Below are positions 59,073 to 64,000 of a DNA stretch of 64,000 nucleotides, in pieces; the stretch's first letter is position 1; every line of letters begins with the position of its first letter. Source of the DNA: Polaribacter sp. HaHaR_3_91 (GTDB taxonomy: Bacteria > Bacteroidota > Bacteroidia > Flavobacteriales > Flavobacteriaceae). Location: contig NZ_CP058986.1 in assembly GCF_019278525.1 (NCBI RefSeq), positions 3,115,001 to 3,179,000 of the forward strand, written 5' to 3'. Below the pieces are notes generated by a model that was not told the DNA's origin, did not search any database, and saw nothing but the letters and a program-made list of their open reading frames with translations. Both the position numbers and the translations under genes were made by a program.

Positions 59073-59702
59073 CTATTTGGTTAAATTTGTATTAATTCCT
59101 TCTAAAGAACCTTCAGTAATAATAATCTTACTTGCATTTAAAATACCATAAGTATTTAAATCTGCAGCGTTTATCACTGTAGTACCTTTTAAGTTTCTAG
59201 AAGATAAATACACATTTGTATTTAATCCGTTCAAAACAAATAAAGATCTTCTAGCATCTAAAGCTAATGCACCTAATAAGTTTGTAAAGTTTTTTGTTTT
59301 TGGACTGTCAAATTCAAAATCTTCAATAACTACTAAGTTATTATCCGTTGCCTGAATACTCAAAGCAGACTTACGTGCTAAACGCTTTAAGTTCTTATTC
59401 AATTTAAAAGAATAACTTCTTGGTCTTGGACCGAACATACGACCTCCACCTCTAAAAACACCAGACTTGATAGAACCTGCTCTTGCAGTACCAGTTCCTT
59501 TTTGTTTTTTTATCTTTCTTGTAGAACCAGTAATTTCTGCTCTCTCTTTAGATTTATGCGTTCCTTGACGTTGGTTAGCCAAATACTGCTTTACATCTAA
59601 ATAAATTGCGTGATCGTTAGGTTCAATTCCAAATACATCTTTAGAAAGCTCAACCTTTCTACCTGTATCTTTTCCTGTAATATCTAAAACTGCTACTTCC
59701 AT
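59073..59702 (-). CDS. rplD: 50S ribosomal protein L4
   Basis: The 209-residue protein has the extended loop region GSTRKIKKQKGTGTARAGSI and FRGGGRMFGPRPRSYSFKLN, which reaches the exit tunnel. In E. coli L4 represses the S10 operon by binding its leader; a structured leader lies upstream of rplC here. Its start codon overlaps the rplC stop, so the two are translationally coupled. Confidence 0.97.
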   Translation of the reverse strand: MEVAVLDITGKDTGRKVELSKDVFGIEPNDHAIYLDVKQYLANQRQGTHKSKERAEITGSTRKIKKQKGTGTARAGSIKSGVFRGGGRMFGPRPRSYSFKLNKNLKRLARKSALSIQATDNNLVVIEDFEFDSPKTKNFTNLLGALALDARRSLFVLNGLNTNVYLSSRNLKGTTVINAADLNTYGILNASKIIITEGSLEGINTNLTK

Positions 59703-60319
59703 TATTTCTGAATAGTTACAAAAGCATTTTTGTGTCCAGGAATAGCTCCTTTAACAACAAGTAAGTTCTTTTCAGCAACTACTTTTAATACTCTTAAGTT
59801 TTGTACTTTCACTTTATCTCCACCCATACGGCCTCCCATTCGCATTCCTTTGAATACTCTTGCAGGATATGACGCAGCACCAATAGAACCCGGAGCTCTT
59901 AAACGGTTATGCTGACCATGAGTAGCTTGACCTACACCACCGAAACCATGACGTTTTACAACACCTTGAAAACCTTTACCTTTAGATACACCTGATACAT
60001 CAACGAATTCGCCTTCTTCAAAATGACTAACTGTAATAGAGTCTCCTAACTTAAATTGCTCTTCAAATCCTTGAAATTCAACAACTTTTTTCTTTGCAGT
60101 GGTACCAGCTTTTTTAAAGTGGCCATCTAACGCTTTGTTAGAACTTTTTGCTTTTTTGTCATCGAAACCAAGCTGTAACGCACTATAGCCGTCAACCTCT
60201 TCGGTTCTGACCTGAGTGACAACGCAAGGACCTGCTTCGATTACAGTACAAGGAATATTCTTCCCGTTCTCATCGAATAAGCTGGTCATCCCAATCTTTC
60301 TTCCTATTAACCCAGACAT
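59702..60319 (-). CDS. rplC: 50S ribosomal protein L3
   Basis: The 205-residue protein starts [20 protein letters not shown] and has the signature [20 protein letters not shown] and [20 protein letters not shown]. It is the first gene of the second ribosomal transcription unit, after a 340-bp break from rpsJ that contains a terminator, a promoter and a long leader. This makes it the probable target of ribosomal-protein feedback. Confidence 0.97.
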   Translation of the reverse strand: MSGLIGRKIGMTSLFDENGKNIPCTVIEAGPCVVTQVRTEEVDGYSALQLGFDDKKAKSSNKALDGHFKKAGTTAKKKVVEFQGFEEQFKLGDSITVSHFEEGEFVDVSGVSKGKGFQGVVKRHGFGGVGQATHGQHNRLRAPGSIGAASYPARVFKGMRMGGRMGGDKVKVQNLRVLKVVAEKNLLVVKGAIPGHKNAFVTIQK

Positions 60320-60552
60320 TTAGTTAAAATTTTAGACGATAGATCTATTTATCCAGCGCGTCTATATTAATAATTAATTTTTTGAAACAATTGTTTCATT
60401 TTCATCCTTTAAATTTCGACCAAAAAAAACAGCGCAAACAAATTCAACGCTGATTTTGTTTTTTCCGTTTTTCCTTCGCGAAACGCTCTGGACATGTTAC
60501 TATTTCATGATTTTACTCAAAAAACAGTGTCACCCTACTCTATTTCGGGTTG
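60320..60552 (-). promoter_or_regulatory. structured leader of the rplC (S10-type) operon
   Basis: About 230 nt lie between the promoter and the rplC start. In transcript order they contain CAGCG (60452-60448) and CGCTG (60434-60430), a 5-bp stem with 13-nt loop followed by eight T residues (60429-60422). Then comes a perfect 16-bp palindrome TGAAACAATTGTTTCA (60398-60383). The first resembles an intrinsic terminator or attenuator, the second an alternative hairpin or protein site. By analogy with the E. coli S10 leader it may mediate feedback by L4, which is inference. Confidence 0.5.
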
Positions 60553-60582
60553 CAAAAGTATAAAAAACTTTCGGTTTAACAA
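60553..60582 (-). promoter_or_regulatory. promoter of the rplC operon
   Basis: On the minus strand TTG (60582-60580), exactly 19 nt and TACTTTTG (60560-60553) match the Bacteroidota consensus TTG-N19-TAnnTTTG at both elements and in spacing. The -33 TTG falls in the loop of the rpsJ terminator hairpin and the spacer covers its 3' arm. Confidence 0.75.
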
Positions 60583-60598
60583 AATTAAACCGAAAGTT
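60566..60598 (-). terminator. terminator after rpsJ
   Basis: AACTTTCGGTTTAA (60566-60579) and TTAAACCGAAAGTT (60585-60598) form a perfect 14-bp stem with a 5-nt loop and T residues follow in the minus direction. It ends the rpsL-rpsG-fusA-rpsJ transcript. Confidence 0.88.
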
Positions 60599-60659
60599 AA
60601 TATAAAATTACTTTTTTTTAGAGATTCTTACTTTCGTAAGAAATACTATTAAAGTTTAA

Positions 60660-60965
60660 TTAAACTTTAATTTCTACTTCAACACCACTTGGTAACTCAA
60701 GTTTCATTAAAGCATCAATAGTTTTCGAAGAAGAACTATAGATGTCTAATAATCTTTTGTAAGAAGCTAATTGAAATTGCTCTCTAGATTTTTTGTTTAC
60801 GTGTGGAGAACGTAATACAGTAAAAATCTTTTTATGTGTTGGTAAAGGTATTGGTCCGTTTACAACAGCTCCAGTACTTTTTACCGTCTTTACAATCTTT
60901 TCAGCAGATTTATCTACTAAATTGTAATCGTAAGACTTTAATTTAATTCTAATTTTTTGACTCAT
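60660..60965 (-). CDS. rpsJ: 30S ribosomal protein S10
   Basis: The 101-residue protein reads [20 protein letters not shown] with the signature [21 protein letters not shown]10 also works in antitermination with NusB. It is the last gene of the fusA transcript here, 17 bp after fusA, and is cut off from rplC by a terminator and 340 bp, unlike the E. coli order where it leads the S10 operon. Confidence 0.97.
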   Translation of the reverse strand: MSQKIRIKLKSYDYNLVDKSAEKIVKTVKSTGAVVNGPIPLPTHKKIFTVLRSPHVNKKSREQFQLASYKRLLDIYSSSSKTIDALMKLELPSGVEVEIKV

Positions 60966-60982
60966 CTTATATTATTTAGAGA

Positions 60983-63100
60983 TTAACCTTTAGATTTAGC
61001 GATAACATCTTCAGATACATTTGAAGGAGTTTCTGCATAATGTGAAAATTCCATAGTAGAAGTTGCTCTACCAGAAGACATTGTTCTTAAAGTAGTAACG
61101 TAACCAAACATTTCAGATAACGGCACTAAAGCTTTAACAACTTTAGACCCATTACGATCGCTCATGTCGTTTACTTGACCTCTTCTTCTATTTAAATCAC
61201 CAACGATATCTCCCATGTTCTCCTCTGGAGTTAACACTTCTAATTTCATTAATGGTTCCATTATTTTTGCTTTTGCAGATTTTGCAGAAGCTTTATAACC
61301 CATTCTTGCAGCTAATTCAAAAGATAAAGCATCAGAATCCACAGCGTGGAATGATCCGTCTTTTAAAGTAACTTTCATTGAATCCATTTCGTATCCAGCT
61401 AAAGGTCCGTTTTTCATAGCCTCTTTGAATCCTTTCTCTACAGAAGGAACAAATTCTCTAGGTACGTTTCCACCTTTAATAACAGACTCAAATTGTAAAC
61501 CTTGAACACCTTCATCTGCAGGTCCAATAGTAAATACAATATCAGCAAATTTACCACGTCCACCAGATTGTTTCTTATAAATCTCTCTATGTTCTGCTTC
61601 TGCAGTAATAGCCTCTTTATATTCAACTTGAGGTTGACCTTGGTTAACTTCTACTTTAAACTCACGTTTTAAACGGTCTACAAGTACATCTAAATGCAAC
61701 TCACCCATTCCAGAAATAATAGTCTGTCCTGAGGCTTCGTCTGAACGTACTGTAAATGTAGGATCTTCCTCTGCTAATTTTGCAAGTCCAACACCTAATT
61801 TATCTACATCGGCTTTTGTTTTAGGCTCAATAGCAATACCAATTACTGGGTCTGGAAAATCCATAGACTCTAATACAAGAGGGAATTTTTCAGCAGTTAA
61901 AGTATCTCCTGTTTTAATAGATTTAAAACCTACAGCAGCACCAATATCACCAGCTTCAATATAATCAATTGCATTTTGCTTATTCGCATGCATTTGATAA
62001 ATACGAGAAATACGCTCTTTTTTACCTGAACGGTTATTTAAAACATAAGAACCTGCATCTAAACGACCAGAGTATGCTCTAAAAAATGCTAAACGACCAA
62101 CAAAAGGGTCTGTAGCAATCTTAAATGCTAAAGCAGCAAAAGGCTCCTTTACACTAGGCTTACGTAATTCTTTTTCTTCTGTATCTGGGTTTACACCTAC
62201 AATACCTTCCTTATCCATTGGAGAAGGTAAGTAACGACATACAGCATCTAAAAGAAACTGAACACCTTTATTTTTAAATGAAGAACCACAAACCATTGGA
62301 ATGATAGCCATATCCATAACAGCAGCTCTTAATGCATTGTGCACTTCGTCTTCTGTAATAGAATCTTCATCTTCCATGAATTTTTCTAATAAGTTCTCAT
62401 CATAACTAGCTACTTCTTCGATTAATAAAGCACGATATTTACGTACTTCATCTTTCATGTTTTCTGGAATTTCAACAACATCAAAGGTAGCTCCGAAGTT
62501 ATCATCATGCCATACAATAGCTCTGTTTTTTACTAAATCTACAATACCTTTAAACTCATCCTCATCACCAATATTTAAAACAATTGGCACTGCGTTAGAC
62601 TTTAACATATCTTTTACCTGTTGACAAACCTTTAAGAAGTCAGACCCTTGACGATCCATCTTATTAACGAATCCAATTCTAGGTACCTTATAGTTATCAG
62701 CTAATCTCCAGTTAGTTTCAGATTGTGGCTCTACACCATCAACTGCTGAAAATAAGAATACTAATCCATCTAATACACGTAAAGATCTATTCACTTCTAC
62801 AGTAAAATCTACGTGACCAGGAGTATCAATAATATTAAAATGGTATGCTTGTGTTTCTGGAGTAGGTTGAGCATTTTCTTTTGGAAAATCCCATTCACAA
62901 GTAGTTGCAGCAGAAGTAATTGTGATACCTCTTTCTTGCTCTTGTTCCATCCAGTCCATCGTAGCTGCTCCATCATGTACTTCTCCAATCTTATGAGAAA
63001 CACCTGTATAGAACAAGATACGTTCTGTTGTTGTGGTTTTACCAGCATCAATATGAGCTGCAATACCAATATTTCTTGTTAATCTTAAATCTCTAGCCAT
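60983..63100 (-). CDS. fusA: elongation factor G
   Basis: The 705-residue GTPase drives translocation. The G motifs are [15 protein letters not shown] (G1), [11 protein letters not shown] (G2), DTPGHVDF (G3) and NKMDRQG (G4). Domains II to V follow, including [19 protein letters not shown] and the C-terminal [20 protein letters not shown]. It lies 5 bp after rpsG and leads into rpsJ. Full length, single copy in the window. Confidence 0.98.
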   Translation of the reverse strand: MARDLRLTRNIGIAAHIDAGKTTTTERILFYTGVSHKIGEVHDGAATMDWMEQEQERGITITSAATTCEWDFPKENAQPTPETQAYHFNIIDTPGHVDFTVEVNRSLRVLDGLVFLFSAVDGVEPQSETNWRLADNYKVPRIGFVNKMDRQGSDFLKVCQQVKDMLKSNAVPIVLNIGDEDEFKGIVDLVKNRAIVWHDDNFGATFDVVEIPENMKDEVRKYRALLIEEVASYDENLLEKFMEDEDSITEDEVHNALRAAVMDMAIIPMVCGSSFKNKGVQFLLDAVCRYLPSPMDKEGIVGVNPDTEEKELRKPSVKEPFAALAFKIATDPFVGRLAFFRAYSGRLDAGSYVLNNRSGKKERISRIYQMHANKQNAIDYIEAGDIGAAVGFKSIKTGDTLTAEKFPLVLESMDFPDPVIGIAIEPKTKADVDKLGVGLAKLAEEDPTFTVRSDEASGQTIISGMGELHLDVLVDRLKREFKVEVNQGQPQVEYKEAITAEAEHREIYKKQSGGRGKFADIVFTIGPADEGVQGLQFESVIKGGNVPREFVPSVEKGFKEAMKNGPLAGYEMDSMKVTLKDGSFHAVDSDALSFELAARMGYKASAKSAKAKIMEPLMKLEVLTPEENMGDIVGDLNRRRGQVNDMSDRNGSKVVKALVPLSEMFGYVTTLRTMSSGRATSTMEFSHYAETPSNVSEDVIAKSKG

Positions 63101-63105
63101 TTCTA

Positions 63106-63585
63106 TTAAAATCTGAAGTGAGAGAAAGCTTTATTAGCCTCTGCCATTTTATGAGTATCAGTACGTTTTTTTACTGCTGCACCTTCTTCTTTAGCTGCTG
63201 CTAAAATTTCTGCTGCTAAACGCTGCGCCATGGTTTTCTCATTTCTCTTACGAGTATATAAAATCATCCATTTAATAGCCATAGAAACCTTACGGTCTGG
63301 TCTAATTTGCATTGGTATTTGGAATGTTGCACCACCAACACGACGAGATCTTACTTCTACGTGAGGCATAACATTAGATAAACCATCTTTCCAAATTTCT
63401 AAAGCCGACTTTTCTTCGTCTTCTCCTTTTCTTTCTTCTACTAGCTCTAAAGCGTCATAAAACACTTTAAACGCTACAGACTTCTTACCGCTCCACATTA
63501 AGTTATTCACAAAACGCGTTACTAACTGATCGTTAAATTTAGGATCCGGTAATAAGACTCTTTTTTTTGCTGCTCTTTTTCTCAT
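63106..63585 (-). CDS. rpsG: 30S ribosomal protein S7
   Basis: The 159-residue protein has [20 protein letters not shown], the S7 signature [20 protein letters not shown] and the C-terminal [15 protein letters not shown]. It nucleates the 30S head. It lies 137 bp after rpsL and 5 bp before fusA. Confidence 0.97.
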   Translation of the reverse strand: MRKRAAKKRVLLPDPKFNDQLVTRFVNNLMWSGKKSVAFKVFYDALELVEERKGEDEEKSALEIWKDGLSNVMPHVEVRSRRVGGATFQIPMQIRPDRKVSMAIKWMILYTRKRNEKTMAQRLAAEILAAAKEEGAAVKKRTDTHKMAEANKAFSHFRF

Positions 63586-63722
63586 GTCTTTTACATTAAA
63601 AAAGTTAATTAATTTGTTATTAGCTCTTCGCCATAAAACATTAAAAACAATAGTTAAAACTCAAGAAAACTCTCAAACAACAACTACTCTCTAAAAATCT
63701 TATAACCCTTTACTGATAACTC

Positions 63723-64000
63723 CTACTTCTTTGGGCGTTTTGCACCATACTTCGAACGTCTCTGGGTTCTACCCTCAACTCCCGCTGTATCTAATGCACC
63801 ACGTACTACGTGATATTTAACACCTGGTAAATCTTTTACCCTTCCACCTCTAACTAATACTATCGAGTGCTCTTGTAAGTTATGTCCTTCACCTGGGATG
63901 TATGCGTTTATCTCATTACCATTTGTCAATCTAACTCTGGCAACTTTACGCATTGCTGAATTAGGTTTCTTTGGTGTTGTAGTATAAACACGAGTACACA
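63723..64000 (-). CDS. rpsL: 30S ribosomal protein S12, N-terminus outside the window
   Basis: The frame is open from the window edge: [20 protein letters not shown], then [20 protein letters not shown] and [20 protein letters not shown], ending [10 protein letters not shown]. These are S12 signatures; the real start lies beyond 64000, and the internal Met seen in NSAMRKVAR is not a start. The visible decoding-loop residues (KKPNS and GRVKDLPG) are wild type where streptomycin resistance changes arise. It heads the rpsL-rpsG-fusA-rpsJ unit. Confidence 0.97.
   Translation of the reverse strand, partial: CTRVYTTTPKKPNSAMRKVARVRLTNGNEINAYIPGEGHNLQEHSIVLVRGGRVKDLPGVKYHVVRGALDTAGVEGRTQRRSKYGAKRPKK

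Noticed and set aside
63723..63953. A short protein starting at the Met in NSAMRKVAR
   Set aside because: The frame continues to the window edge with S12 sequence, so this is an internal methionine of rpsL.

Overview
The window comes from an AT-rich member of the Bacteroidota, most likely a marine Flavobacteriaceae of the Polaribacter type. The evidence is a SusC/SusD pair with an ECF sigma factor and FecR, a type IX secretion C-terminal domain on a secreted peptidase, promoters with the Bacteroidota -7 box TAnnTTTG, and the protein families present. The species call is inference; no rRNA is present. There is no CRISPR array, intact insertion sequence, complete tRNA or replication origin.

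Layout. 1-2372: D-xylose catabolism (xylB then the start of xylA, minus strand). 2373-4100: an old integration site, with a tRNA-Met 3' half flanked by two decayed tyrosine recombinase genes, each next to a short tandem repeat. 4142-22087: a large accessory locus. An ECF sigma factor and a FecR anti-sigma factor precede SusC, SusD, a DUF4843 lipoprotein and a PKD-like lipoprotein; then a TlpA-like thioredoxin lipoprotein, a trypsin-like lipoprotein, a free DsbD N-terminal domain and a full DsbD, all on the minus strand. A secreted M60-type metallopeptidase is transcribed divergently. Together they look like a regulated system that cuts, reduces and imports a proteinaceous or glycoprotein substrate. 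22684-35664: mixed housekeeping and redox genes (fbp, acetyltransferase, FMN glutamate synthase-like protein, META lipoprotein, class V aminotransferase, second DsbD, DEAD-box helicase, two thioredoxin-fold proteins, S1/P1 nuclease) plus a decayed sulfatase. 35787-41332: a tightly packed SPFH to ribbon-helix-helix operon, then a DUF2490/DUF819/DUF4369 group. 41492-46470: an amidinohydrolase, gltA, eno and carA.

46565-64000 is the conserved ribosomal block on the minus strand: rpsL (partial), rpsG, fusA, rpsJ, then a 340-bp break with terminator, promoter and leader, then rplC to rplQ including secY, infA, rpmJ and rpoA. At the break the only clear promoter has its -33 TTG in the loop of the upstream terminator hairpin; related arrangements appear before rpsH and before carA.

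The most unusual material is the redox/protease/SusCD locus with an 11-bp word shared by its two upstream regions, the terminator-nested promoter and structured leader of the S10 operon, the SPFH operon, and the gene remnants (two integrases, a tRNA half, a sulfatase) that a standard gene call would miss.
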